Positions 1 through 7,699 of a stretch of DNA of 64,000 nt are shown in pieces. Under the pieces are notes generated by a model that was not told the origin of the DNA, made no database searches, and saw nothing but the letters and a program-made list of their open reading frames with translations. How positions within the stretch are numbered: position 1 is the stretch's first letter; each line of letters begins with the position of its first letter. The position numbers and the translations under genes are program-made. This DNA is from Bryobacteraceae bacterium (lineage in GTDB: Bacteria; Acidobacteriota; Terriglobia; Bryobacterales; Bryobacteraceae), in contig BPGD01000001.1 of NCBI GenBank assembly GCA_026002855.1, positions 3,480,001 through 3,544,000 on the forward strand, in the 5' to 3' direction.

Positions 1-60
1 CTGATCCCCACGGTCCCCGCTAGCGGAGGCACAAAGTGCGCTGCAGGTTGGTCGGGGGCC

Positions 61-89
61 TTGACAGCGAAAAGAGAGTACCGTATCTG
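61..89 (+). promoter_or_regulatory. Sigma-70-like promoter
   Basis: TTGACA at 61-66 is followed after exactly 17 bases by TATCTG at 84-89. It lies 33 bases before the ATG at 122, which has a GGAGG ribosome-binding site at 111-115. The -35 is perfect and the -10 is partial. Confidence 0.5.
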
Positions 90-121
90 ATTATCAATGG
101 TCTCTGCTGTGGAGGCACGAT

Positions 122-955
122 ATGTCGCCACAACCAGCTGTAGAGGAGTCGAAGGCTATCGAAGTATTGAGCGGAAAGGATTTGCCGGGCGAACGGCTCG
201 TTGTCCGGGCCGACAACGGCTGGGCGTATGAAATACTGCAGCTCAGCTCCACCCTTCTGAAGTTTGCCCTGGCTCAGGCCGGGGCCAGCCTGTTGCGGGT
301 ACTGGGGATTTTCGCGGCCGATATCCATTGGCTGAGGATCTCGCCCGAACTGATCCGGCAATCACGCATGCATGGTGGGAGGCAGCCTCAGGAGCTGACC
401 GCGGTCGCCGCAGCCCTGCCAGTGGATCCCGGCCGCCAGCCGCTTTGGCCGACCTTGCCGGCCGAAGCTGCCGGAGCCCTGGTCAACGGGGATGACCTGC
501 TCGGTGTGGCGATAGTTGATGTGTGGACAGGGTGTCGTCAACCCCATCGGCGCTGGTACTGCAAGCAGGGGCCTTGGTGGCTTTGCACCACCGCGGGCGA
601 GGAGCTGCTGGTGCCTGTGCTCGAATCGGCATCCGGTCGGAGCCATACTGGGGATGACTGGCTCGCAGAAGAGCTGGGGGGCTTTGGAGCGAAAGACGTC
701 GAACGATGGGTCCAGCGGATTGAGCAGCTTCCCGAACAAGCGCTAACTTCGGTGCTGCAGCCCTTGGCAAATGCCGGCCAAGGCGCCGGAGGCCTGTCCC
801 CGATTGCGGCCTTCATTCAGGAGACGTTGCTGGAGCGACGGCGCAAGTTACAAGAAGCAGTCATGCAGATTCTCGGACCGAAACTGACGTCCGCCCGCAC
901 CGAAGTCGCCAACCAGAGCTCGAGACGCCCGAGCAGCCTGAAGTGCCGCTCTTGA
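122..955 (+). CDS. Hypothetical protein, unrecognised family
   Basis: A 277-residue soluble protein that I do not recognise. The start is well supported by GGAGG seven bases before the ATG and by a promoter-like pair just upstream. There is no signal peptide or convincing membrane helix. The middle (about residues 110-200) is rich in tryptophan and glycine. The C-terminal third is helical and charged (around residues 225-250, with an ERRRK stretch) and ends in a basic, serine-rich tail. It reads in the same direction as the sigma factor, the PilZ protein and the FliW-like protein downstream, so a motility or surface-signalling role is possible by context only. The reverse strand also carries open frames here, but none has a ribosome-binding site as good. 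Confidence 0.55.
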   Translation: MSPQPAVEESKAIEVLSGKDLPGERLVVRADNGWAYEILQLSSTLLKFALAQAGASLLRVLGIFAADIHWLRISPELIRQSRMHGGRQPQELTAVAAALPVDPGRQPLWPTLPAEAAGALVNGDDLLGVAIVDVWTGCRQPHRRWYCKQGPWWLCTTAGEELLVPVLESASGRSHTGDDWLAEELGGFGAKDVERWVQRIEQLPEQALTSVLQPLANAGQGAGGLSPIAAFIQETLLERRRKLQEAVMQILGPKLTSARTEVANQSSRRPSSLKCRS

Positions 956-1039
956 TGAAGATGAATCGGAGGAATTTCGGCTGGAACCTGTTGATTAGAA
1001 ATACTCTTTAGGCAGGTAGCTACGCTTTGTCGGCGTTGT

Positions 1040-1070
1040 GCCCCCCCCTTTTTGTGGGGGGCTGCCCCCC
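1040..1070 (+). promoter_or_regulatory. Two mutually exclusive G/C hairpins upstream of the sigma gene
   Basis: A run of six G (1056-1061) can pair either with the upstream C-run (1041-1048) across a T-rich loop, or with the downstream C-run (1065-1070) across a three-base loop. The structure sits about 90 bases before the sigma-factor start. It has no following T-run, so it is not a classical terminator. A leader switch is possible but unproven. Confidence 0.3.
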
Positions 1071-1160
1071 GCAAAAGAGATCAGCAAACCGACCGAGAAA
1101 TCGTGAGAGAATTGCCCTATCCAGTGAACTTCTTTCGCGAGGGAAGAAGGAGACACGCAA

Positions 1161-1802
1161 GTGCAGACGATCCGACAGACGGCCAGGGCAGAGCAGACGC
1201 AGCTGAGCGCGGGGACGGTGGCGCGGCTGGTGGAGCGCATTCAGGCACGCGATCCGGAGGCAGTCAGCGAATTTTATCAGCATTCGATCCGGCGCCTGAG
1301 GCTGTTTTTCCGCGCCCGGCGCGTCGATGAGATGCAGGCCGAGGATCTGGCGCAGGATGTTTTCCTCACGGTGCTGGCTCAGGTCGAAGCAGGCGCCTTG
1401 CAAGAGCCGGAACGCCTCTATGGATACATGCGCACCATTGCGCTGAGGGCTTATGCGGCTCATGTGCACGAGGCCGTTCAGGCGCCTGAGACCGTCCCCG
1501 CCAGTGAGACGCCCGAGCGGTTGCGGGACCTGCGAAAGGGGCCCGAGTCGGAGCTGATCGAGCGGGAGCGCTTGGAGTTGGCCCGTCAGGTGCTCGCTTC
1601 GATGAAGCCACGCGAGCGGGAAATCCTGACCCGGTTCTATCTGTATGGTCAGGATCCAGAGACCATCTGCCGCGAGATGGGGCTGACGGCAACCCAATAT
1701 CGGCTGTTGAAGTCACGCGCCAAGGGCCGCTTTGGCGAGCTCGGGAAGAGGAAGCTCGAACGGGGCAGGCTGACTGCATGGCGGGTCCGGTCCGTGGCTT
1801 GA
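1161..1802 (+). CDS. ECF-type RNA polymerase sigma factor
   Basis: 213 residues from a GTG start. A sigma-2 region covers about residues 20-100 and contains the typical AEDLAQDVFL helix and an F-F-R-A-R core-binding stretch. A sigma-4 helix-turn-helix covers about 140-195 (KPREREILTRFY, then a recognition helix ending near KSRAKGRF). The linker is charged, and there is no extra C-terminal domain. It would direct RNA polymerase to an alternative promoter set. The next gene, 107 bases downstream on the same strand, encodes a zinc-finger protein of the anti-sigma type, which is the usual place for a cognate regulator. The exact ECF group cannot be assigned by eye. An upstream ATG frame (1052) is out of frame and not supported. 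Confidence 0.85.
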   Translation: MQTIRQTARAEQTQLSAGTVARLVERIQARDPEAVSEFYQHSIRRLRLFFRARRVDEMQAEDLAQDVFLTVLAQVEAGALQEPERLYGYMRTIALRAYAAHVHEAVQAPETVPASETPERLRDLRKGPESELIERERLELARQVLASMKPREREILTRFYLYGQDPETICREMGLTATQYRLLKSRAKGRFGELGKRKLERGRLTAWRVRSVA

Positions 1803-1909
1803 GTTGAGGGCGCTCAGGGTACGAGGGTTCCCTAATAGCCGAAGCCGCATTTTTTCTGAGAAGATTCAATCTTTACCTGCACTATCATGGTTGAGGGAGA
1901 AGTCTGACC

Positions 1910-2368
1910 ATGCCGAGCGACAGGTGCAGGTTTACGTCCGAAGAAGAGCTGGAAGAATACTGGTTCGGACGCCTCTCCGAAAGGAGAAAGGCTGAGGTCG
2001 AGGCCCACCTGGCCCAGTGCGAGCCGTGCCGCAGCCTCTGGGAAACGGTACACGGCGAGATCGCCTGGTTGCGCGCCAGTCTGACGCGATGGGAAGCCAC
2101 ACAAGGCGACAGGCGACACCAATCAAGGCTTCCTGTTGAAGGCGAGGTGGTGCTCGCGCTGTGTTCTGGGCCTGCACAGACCAGGATGATAGCCGTTCAG
2201 CTGCGAGATGAATGCCCAGGCGGGCTTGGAGTCTGGAGCAGAGAGCGTTGCCGGGCCGGCCAGCGCGTAGCTGTTGAACGCGAAGGAAGGCCGCTGCGGG
2301 GCATTATCCGCTACTGCCGCCGGGTGGGCGACCGTTATCAGGTCGGTATTCAGTTCGTCGCAGCCTGA
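1910..2368 (+). CDS. Zinc-finger (anti-sigma type) and PilZ fusion protein
   Basis: 152 residues with two modules. The N-terminal one carries H33-x3-C37-x2-C40, the zinc-binding signature of ZAS-type anti-sigma factors, in a helical setting. The C-terminal one (about 66-150) looks like a PilZ domain: an R69-x3-R73 motif and, 27 residues later, D100-x-C-x-x-G105, close to the (D/N)xSxxG c-di-GMP motif with serine replaced by cysteine. It then continues with beta-strand-like hydrophobic stretches ending YQVGIQFV. There is no membrane segment, so it should be cytoplasmic. It follows an ECF sigma gene and precedes a FliW-like gene. A c-di-GMP-binding anti-sigma factor is an inference; a PilZ effector with a structural zinc finger is the alternative. 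Confidence 0.75.
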   Translation: MPSDRCRFTSEEELEEYWFGRLSERRKAEVEAHLAQCEPCRSLWETVHGEIAWLRASLTRWEATQGDRRHQSRLPVEGEVVLALCSGPAQTRMIAVQLRDECPGGLGVWSRERCRAGQRVAVEREGRPLRGIIRYCRRVGDRYQVGIQFVAA

Positions 2369-2391
2369 CCTTCAGCGCTGGCCAAGAGCGG

Positions 2392-2420
2392 TTGAGCTCG
2401 TTCAGAAAAAGGTTTAAAAT
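2392..2420 (+). promoter_or_regulatory. Sigma-70-like promoter before the FliW-like gene
   Basis: TTGAGC at 2392-2397 and TAAAAT at 2415-2420 are 17 bases apart, 93 bases before the ATG at 2514. This suggests the FliW-like gene has its own transcription start in addition to any read-through. Confidence 0.5.
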
Positions 2421-2513
2421 CCTTCGCTCTGCTTCGGCACCCAGCTTGGCAACCTACCCCAACCGCCCCCCGCACGAATCGCTCAGACAGGAATAGTACT
2501 GAGGGATCTGGAA

Positions 2514-2993
2514 ATGTCTACGTCGCCAATGATACTTTCAGGGCGGGAAGTCGCGATGGTCGAAGAAGCACGTAAGACGGAATATGACTTTCCGCTGGGG
2601 ATCCCGGGCCTCCTGCGGCCAGGCAAAGCTGTGGTCGTCGAGCGGCCCATCTACGAACCTTTCGCCGTTCTGACCTCACCTCAGTCACCCCGTCCCTTGG
2701 CCGGCTTGATTCCGTTCTGGTGGCTGGAGGCCGGCCCACCGATTGAGCTGAACCCATTCGAGTGCAACTTGCTCGGAGCGGAAGGATGGCATTTGCTGCA
2801 ATTTTACGCCGTGTTGCGTCTGAGACTGGGCCATGCGCCGACTATAAATCTCCTCCGTCCACTGGTTCTCAACCCGGTCAGTTGTAAGGGCCTCTGTGTC
2901 AGGCATGCCGGTCCTGCTGAGTTCGAACATCTGCCTGTCACGGCGGTCACCGCCCGGTGTCGCTCCAGGCTACGGTCGCACGCCGTTGGTTGA
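2514..2993 (+). CDS. FliW-like protein (flagellar assembly/CsrA-antagonist family)
   Basis: 159 residues, with a GAGGGA ribosome-binding site before the ATG. Two stretches match the FliW family. The N-terminal YDFPLGIPG at 24-32 corresponds to the usual FPxGIPGF, and PTINLLRPLVLNP at 109-121 corresponds to ATxNLxAPIVxN. FliW binds CsrA and flagellin and links flagellin translation to secretion. Here neither csrA, hag/fliC nor any flagellar gene is visible in the window, and the middle of the protein is divergent, so it is best called an orphan FliW-like protein. The ECF sigma and zinc-finger-PilZ genes upstream suggest a motility or adhesion control role. It has its own promoter-like sequence and is followed by a strong terminator hairpin at 3227. 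Confidence 0.7.
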   Translation: MSTSPMILSGREVAMVEEARKTEYDFPLGIPGLLRPGKAVVVERPIYEPFAVLTSPQSPRPLAGLIPFWWLEAGPPIELNPFECNLLGAEGWHLLQFYAVLRLRLGHAPTINLLRPLVLNPVSCKGLCVRHAGPAEFEHLPVTAVTARCRSRLRSHAVG

Positions 2994-3525
2994 TCGATAG
3001 CCGACCGCTGGGGCTCTTGCCAGTCCGATTTACCAAGCCGGGGGAGAACCTGTGGGGGCGGACTTTATGGTTGAAGGAGCGGTGCCGGCATCAGAAAAAT
3101 CCGAGCAACAGCAGGCCTTCCTGTGTCCTATCCTTCCGAGTATCCGACACACCTCCGGTGTCGGCCCCACCTCTCTCACTCTACAGAACTATGCAAAACA
3201 ACAGAGAGGGTGGGTGGTTCCGCCTCAAGCTGGCCAAGGCCTACTCCTCCAGCCTTGGCCAGCTTTTTATTTCAGTTCTGCTTGCTCCTGTTGCCGAAAC
3301 AAACAAGCCCGGCTCGTGCACTTGGTGTGCGTGCCCATAGAGCTGCTATATCCGGATGAGTCAAACGACCTACCACTCTAGCAGAGCCTACGGTTTTCCC
3401 GGCATTTGCCTTTCTGATGGCCGAAAGCCGCGTTTTCAGGTTCGGGCGGGAAGGTCTCTCTTGGCTCCTCCTGATGCCAACCTGCAGGTCCCGGGGCGTC
3501 GCCGTCGAAGGGGTTTCGCAAGTGC
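2994..3525. other. Intergenic region with no supported gene
   Basis: About 530 bases separate the FliW-like gene from the end of the leftward chemoreceptor. Short open frames occur but have no ribosome-binding site or recognisable product. The only clear element is the terminator at 3227-3268. Confidence 0.6.
3227..3268 (+). terminator. Rho-independent terminator
   Basis: A 14-base perfect inverted repeat, AAGCTGGCCAAGGC (3227-3240) and its complement (3252-3265), has an 11-base loop and runs into a T-stretch. On the other strand the stem is preceded by A residues, so the main direction is rightward, ending the FliW-like transcript. Confidence 0.85.
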
Positions 3526-4834
3526 TCACCTTCCCTCCAAGAGTGCTTCAACCGCCTCCACGACGGCCTGAAGCTGCTCGGACTGTTCCCGCAACTGTCG
3601 AGCCGAGCCGGCGCTTTGCTCGGCATTAGCCGCCAGCTGCTGGGTCACCTGGCTCAGGCGACTCACGGCTACCTGGATCTGCGACAAACCGGTGCGTTGT
3701 TCAATGGTGGCGTCATCGATCCGGCTCATGGCCTCTCGCAACTGTCGGCTTCGGGTCGTAATGTCGTCCAGTCGGCGAGCCAGTTGCTCGATGGCGCTCG
3801 AGCCAGCGCCGGTGCGTTCGATGGACTGCCGCACGAGGTCGGACGTGTCACGGGCTGCCTGCGAGGCCCGCTCGGCCAGTTTGCGCACCTCGTCAGCCAC
3901 CACCGCAAAGCCCAAGCCCGCTTCGCCCGCACGGGCGGCCTCTACGGCCGCGTTGAGGGCTAGCAGGTTTGTCTGGAATGCAATCTCCTCCACGGTTCGC
4001 GTGATCCGGACGACGCTCTTGCTGGATTCCTCGATCGAGCGGATGGCTTCGTTGGTAACGCGCATTTGCTCGAGGCCGGCCTCGGCAGCTTCGGCGGTCT
4101 GGTCGGCGTGGCAGCGAGCTTCAGTGGCTTGCTCTGCGTTGGATGCAGCCGCTGCCGAGATCTGCTCAAGTGTGGCGGAGGTCTCTTCGATCGAGGCGGC
4201 CTGTTCGCTGGCGGCAGCGGCCAACTGTTCCGCCATGGCCGAGAATTTCTCCGGGTCCACACGCTGGTCCGCTCTGCCTCCGTGCACCAGCCGGTCCAAT
4301 CTCTCCAGAGGAATCAGAAACCACCGTCGCGCAAAGCCCCAAAGCCCAATCGCAAGTACTCCGGCAACGCCGAGCGAGGCCCACCATGTGGCCGCCGACG
4401 CCCTCGAAACCGCCTGTTCAAAACGGCCTCGATCAGTCTTGAGAATGAAGGCCCCGCGAATCTCGCCTTCACGCCAGCCTTCCATCGGGAAGCCCAGTAT
4501 GTCCCGGCCGTCACCGCGCGGGCTGCTGGCTGGATCGCCGTGACAGACAAGGCAGTCGCGCGTCAGGCGCACCGGGCGTGCCAGGACGAACTTGCCGCTT
4601 TTGTCGCCCTCTTCAAAGTACTCCGGCCTGCCGTCGGCCAGAGCGTTCAGGATCCGCCGCTCGGATTCGGCTGGGGCGTTGGCCGGGTTGCGCGGATTCT
4701 CGCGCACGACGGGAAACTCGAAGCCCTCTTTCTGGACCATGTCTCGCACTGCCTCCCATGCCGCCACAACGGGAATCGTCTTGTACAGCGTCGTGGTGCG
4801 AAAATCGGTGTTGTCCGTCGCCTGCTGCCTGAGA
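3526..4834 (-). pseudogene. Methyl-accepting chemotaxis protein with CxxCH haem-type sensor, 5'-truncated by an IS
   Basis: The remaining part encodes about 435 residues. The N-terminal periplasmic sensor is of the Tll0287/DUF3365 type and contains a CLVCH haem-c motif (codons near 4554-4540). A membrane helix follows ([12 protein letters not shown]). The signalling domain has the canonical hairpin tip ([20 protein letters not shown]) and ends in EALLEGR. The start codon, first membrane helix and first part of the sensor are missing: host reading begins abruptly at 4834, where an IS3-family element starts. The open frame runs 29 bases into the element and picks up an ATG at 4861-4863, but this lacks a signal or membrane anchor, so a functional receptor is unlikely. 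The family senses redox or small ligands through haem; the ligand here is unknown. Confidence 0.85.
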
Positions 4835-4905
4835 TGAGAAGTGGACCCCGTTTTTTTGGACATTCCGGATCAGTGGGTTGGCGGCATGGAGAATGGAGAG
4901 AAGCC

Positions 4906-5193
4906 ATGCCGAGAACGCGAAAGTCGTATCCGCCGAGTCTGAAGGCGAAGGTGGCCGTGGAGGCGATCCGGGGCGTGCGGACGGCCGCGGAGATCGCCAA
5001 GGTCTATGAAGTGCCCCCGAATCTGGTGGCCGTGTGGAAGAAGCAGGCTCTGGAGCAGTTGCCGTCGATCTTCGCCGGCGCCGGGGCGGCGCGGCCGGAT
5101 TCCGATCCGGAGAAGGACGCGCTGTACCAGGAGATTGGAAAGCTGAAAGTGGAGCCGGACTTCTTAAAAACAAGAATGGCCTGGCACGGTTGA
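4906..5193 (+). CDS. IS3-family transposase OrfA (helix-turn-helix)
   Basis: 95 residues from an ATG preceded by GGAGAG. It begins MPRTRKSYPPSLKAKVAVEA, a classical IS3 OrfA opening with a helix-turn-helix (AAEIAKVYEVPPNLVAVWKKQ), followed by a leucine-zipper-like tail (KDALYQEIGKLKVE). It binds the element ends and is normally joined to OrfB by programmed -1 frameshifting. An A-run is present near 5167-5171, but the -1 frame closes at 5234 without entering the OrfB frame, so the junction looks altered. Confidence 0.8.
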   Translation: MPRTRKSYPPSLKAKVAVEAIRGVRTAAEIAKVYEVPPNLVAVWKKQALEQLPSIFAGAGAARPDSDPEKDALYQEIGKLKVEPDFLKTRMAWHG

Positions 5194-5230
5194 GGACAAG
5201 CGGCGATGGGTCGACGCGCAGCATCCGCAG

Positions 5231-6019
5231 TTGAGCATCGGGCGGCAGTGCGAGCTGCTCGGGCTGGCGCGTTCCAGCTATTACGACCAGCCGCGGCCGG
5301 AGAGCGAGGAGAATCTGGCGCTGTTGCGGCGGCTGGACGAGCTGTATCTGGAGCATCCATTCCTGGGGAGCCGGCGGCTGGCCGAGTTGTGCGGGGTGAA
5401 CCGCAAGCGCGTCGTGCGGCTGATGCGGATTGCAGGCATCGAGGCGCTGTATCCCAAGCCGCGGCTCAGCCGGCCGGGCCCAGGCCAGGAGATCTATCCA
5501 TACCTGCTGCGGGACCTGGTCATCGACCGGCCGAATCAGGTCTGGTCGAGCGACATCACCTATGTGCCGATGCGGCGGAGCTTCTTGTACCTGGTGGCGG
5601 TGATGGACTGGTTCAGCCGGTATGTGCTGAGCTGGGCGCTGTCGGCGACGCTGGAGGCGGGCTTCTGCCGGGAGGCGCTGGAGGCGGCTCTGAGGCTGGG
5701 CCGGCCAGATATCTTCAACAGCGACCAGGGGGCGCAATTCACGGCGCCGGAGTTCCTTGCGACGCTTCAGCAGCACCAGATCCAGATCAGCAGGGACGGC
5801 CGCGGCCGCTGGCTGGACAACGTGTTCATCGAGCGGTTGTGGCGGTCGGTGAAGTACGAGCTGATTTACCCGGGCGATTTCGCCGACGGGCGGCAACTGT
5901 GGACGGCTCTGGACAGCTATTTCCGGTTCTACAACCACAGCCGGCCGCATCAGGCGCTGGCCTATCGGACGCCGGCCGAGGTGTTCGGCCTGTCGGCGGC
6001 GCTCATGGCTCAGGTCTGA
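5231..6019 (+). CDS. IS3-family transposase OrfB (DDE integrase)
   Basis: 262 residues from a TTG; the frame is open from 5168 and the upstream codons (VEDKRRWVDAQHPQ) are typical OrfB sequence, so the true product is longer. It has an HTH_21-like region (about 30-75) and an integrase core with the DDE triad: SSDITYV, NSDQGAQF and NVFIERLW. The C-terminal motif YNHSRPHQAL is intact. Reaching this frame from orfA requires a +1 (or -2) shift rather than the usual -1, so either it initiates separately or a one-base lesion has broken the fusion. Confidence 0.85.
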   Translation: MSIGRQCELLGLARSSYYDQPRPESEENLALLRRLDELYLEHPFLGSRRLAELCGVNRKRVVRLMRIAGIEALYPKPRLSRPGPGQEIYPYLLRDLVIDRPNQVWSSDITYVPMRRSFLYLVAVMDWFSRYVLSWALSATLEAGFCREALEAALRLGRPDIFNSDQGAQFTAPEFLATLQQHQIQISRDGRGRWLDNVFIERLWRSVKYELIYPGDFADGRQLWTALDSYFRFYNHSRPHQALAYRTPAEVFGLSAALMAQV

Positions 6020-6266
6020 GGTTGGGGCTCCGCCCCAAACCCCGGGATTTATCGCTTTCGGCCAGACTGGCTGTTTTGCTGTTGGAGAAACAGCCGGGCT
6101 GCCGTACACTGGAAAGGCCCCACAGGAAGACAGGGCGACGCAGGGATGCGACCCGAGCGCCTCGTGAGGCCCGGACTGACGGGGCGGCCGTAATGCCGCC
6201 CTCCGAACCCGCCGCGACCCACTTAAGAATCGAGCAAAAACTGTCCAAACTTTGGGGGCCACCTCA

Positions 6267-6435
6267 GTTCCCGGCGGCTTAACCCCGCCATGCGGCAGAA
6301 GGCCCCATTGACGGCGAGAATCCGGCCAGAGGCGTCGGTCAGCCGCAGCCCCTCGGAAACGCTCTCCCAAAGCAGCTCAAACCACTCGGCCGCCGGAAGT
6401 GCCGGCAAGCTGATTTCTGGATCGGGATTCCGCAT
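6267..6435 (-). pseudogene. PAS-domain sensor protein, only the first 56 codons left
   Basis: Leftward gene start with a good ribosome-binding site (GAGGAA before the ATG at 6435-6433). The 56 remaining codons encode the beginning of a PAS domain (SEGLRLTDASGRILAVNGAF, then a CRMAGLSRREL helix). The frame enters the IS3 element at 6266 and soon ends. The rest of the gene, probably a kinase, cyclase or receptor output module, is not found left of the element, where an unrelated reading position of a chemoreceptor begins. It could also be the original N-terminus of a PAS-containing chemoreceptor with an internal deletion. Confidence 0.6.
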
Positions 6436-6671
6436 GGCTTTCCTCGGAGCAAACCCATCTTGGGCGGCCGTGCATCATATTAAAAGCTGGAACTCGTTCG
6501 GGCTGCGACCGAGCGCCCCGGATCTTGGTCTTTTGCCGATGACCTGTGCGACCGGTAGGCCTAAACTGCAGTTCCTTTCAATTTTCTCATCGACCTTTGG
6601 ATGCCCGATTGTAAGCCCGCAGAACAGGATTGTATTCTCTTCTATCGAGAGCTGCTGTTGGCTGAATGCTG

Positions 6672-6699
6672 TTGTGTCCAACGGGGTTGCCAGTATAAT
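6672..6699 (+). promoter_or_regulatory. Sigma-70-like promoter before the diguanylate cyclase
   Basis: TTGTGT at 6672-6677 and a perfect TATAAT at 6694-6699 are 16 bases apart and lie 50 bases before the ATG at 6749. Confidence 0.6.
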
Positions 6700-6748
6700 C
6701 ACAGTCAAGGTTCGGCTGATTGCGCCGGCTTCCTGAGAGGGGGCTGCA

Positions 6749-7699
6749 ATGCGCTTGCTTGCCGATCCGATAAAGCCCCGCATGCGAGTCCTCGTTGCTG
6801 ATGACGAATGGTTTTGGACCCGGCTGCTCACGCGACTTCTGCCCGAGGCGGGCTTTGAACCCGTGGCCGTGGCCGACGGCGTGGCAGCCTGGCAGGTCAT
6901 GAACTCGCCACAGGCTCCTTCCATGGCCATCCTGGACTGGCTCATGCCGGGCATGAACGGCATCGAACTGGTGCGGCGGCTTCGCGCTATCCCCAGCGAA
7001 CCTCCCCCGTATCTGATCATGCTGACCGCCCGCGACGATCTCGAAGACATCGTTCATGGTCTGGAGGCTGGAGCCGATGATTATCTGGCCAAACCTTTCC
7101 ACCAGGCGGAACTGCTGGCGCGGCTCAAGGCTGGACGGCGGGTGGTCGAAGTGCAGCAGCAACTGCTCGAAAGCCGCCGTCAACTGGCCTGGGAAGCCGA
7201 TCATGACCCTCTGACCGGCGTCCTGAACCGCCGGGCCATTCTCGAACGGCTCACCGCCGAGCTCGAGCGGAGCCGCCGCGAGCGCCACGCGGTGGCCGTG
7301 GCGATCATCGATTGCGACGGCTTTAAGCGGATCAATGATACCTTGGGCCATCAAGCCGGCGACGACGTCCTGATTGCGATCGTCTGCCGCCTCCGAAACT
7401 GCATCCGATCCTACGACGCCCTCGGGCGGCTCGGCGGGGATGAGTTCCTCGTGGCCGCGCCGATGGCTTCTGGAGGATCGCCCGCGGAGCTGTTTGAACG
7501 GCTGCGCGAAGCCGTCCACCTCGCGCCGCTGATCGCCGGCACAACATCAGCGGCGGTCTCGGTCAGCATCGGATGGACCCTCAGCCACCCGAACGATAAC
7601 GTATCGAGTCTCCTGAGCCGCGCTGACGCCGCTCTCTACCAGGCCAAGGCCTGCGGACGCAACCGGGCCGTGGGCTTTCCAGCCGAGCTGGTTCCGTAG
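6749..7699 (+). CDS. Response regulator with GGDEF domain (diguanylate cyclase)
   Basis: 316 residues, AGAGGGGG ribosome-binding site. An N-terminal receiver domain (about 12-130) has the acidic pair D18/D19, the phosphoacceptor D63 (ILDWLMPG) and K115 (KPF). A GGDEF domain (about 150-310) has an intact GGDEF at 229-233 and an upstream RSYD (220-223), a match to the RxxD inhibitory site five residues before the active site. The protein should make c-di-GMP from two GTP when phosphorylated and be product-inhibited (PleD/WspR logic). It sits just before an alginate-export-like barrel and a CheW/chemoreceptor pair, and 4 kb from a PilZ-domain protein, so c-di-GMP control of surface polysaccharide or motility is plausible. 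No cognate kinase is complete here; the PAS stub on the opposite strand might once have been one. Confidence 0.93.
   Translation: MRLLADPIKPRMRVLVADDEWFWTRLLTRLLPEAGFEPVAVADGVAAWQVMNSPQAPSMAILDWLMPGMNGIELVRRLRAIPSEPPPYLIMLTARDDLEDIVHGLEAGADDYLAKPFHQAELLARLKAGRRVVEVQQQLLESRRQLAWEADHDPLTGVLNRRAILERLTAELERSRRERHAVAVAIIDCDGFKRINDTLGHQAGDDVLIAIVCRLRNCIRSYDALGRLGGDEFLVAAPMASGGSPAELFERLREAVHLAPLIAGTTSAAVSVSIGWTLSHPNDNVSSLLSRADAALYQAKACGRNRAVGFPAELVP

Larger units (their letters stand above)
4835..6266 (+). mobile_element. IS3-family insertion sequence (copy 1)
   Basis: About 1.43 kb, bounded by imperfect inverted ends that both begin TGAG and share TGG...CCCC...TTTGGACA (4835-4862 and 6242-6266). 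It contains orfA and orfB of the IS3 type. The flanking three or four bases do not match, so no target duplication is visible. The left flank is a chemoreceptor sensor domain and the right flank is the start of a PAS protein, which are not parts of one continuous gene. This suggests deletion or recombination at the element after insertion. Confidence 0.8.

Noticed and set aside
3272-3529. Reverse-strand 85-codon frame between FliW-like and chemoreceptor genes
   Set aside because: It overlaps the 3' end of the chemoreceptor on the same strand with no start signal and no motif.
4613-6370. 585-codon reverse-strand open frame
   Set aside because: It runs antisense over the IS3 transposase and ends in a shifted frame of the chemoreceptor; composition is a shadow of the real genes.
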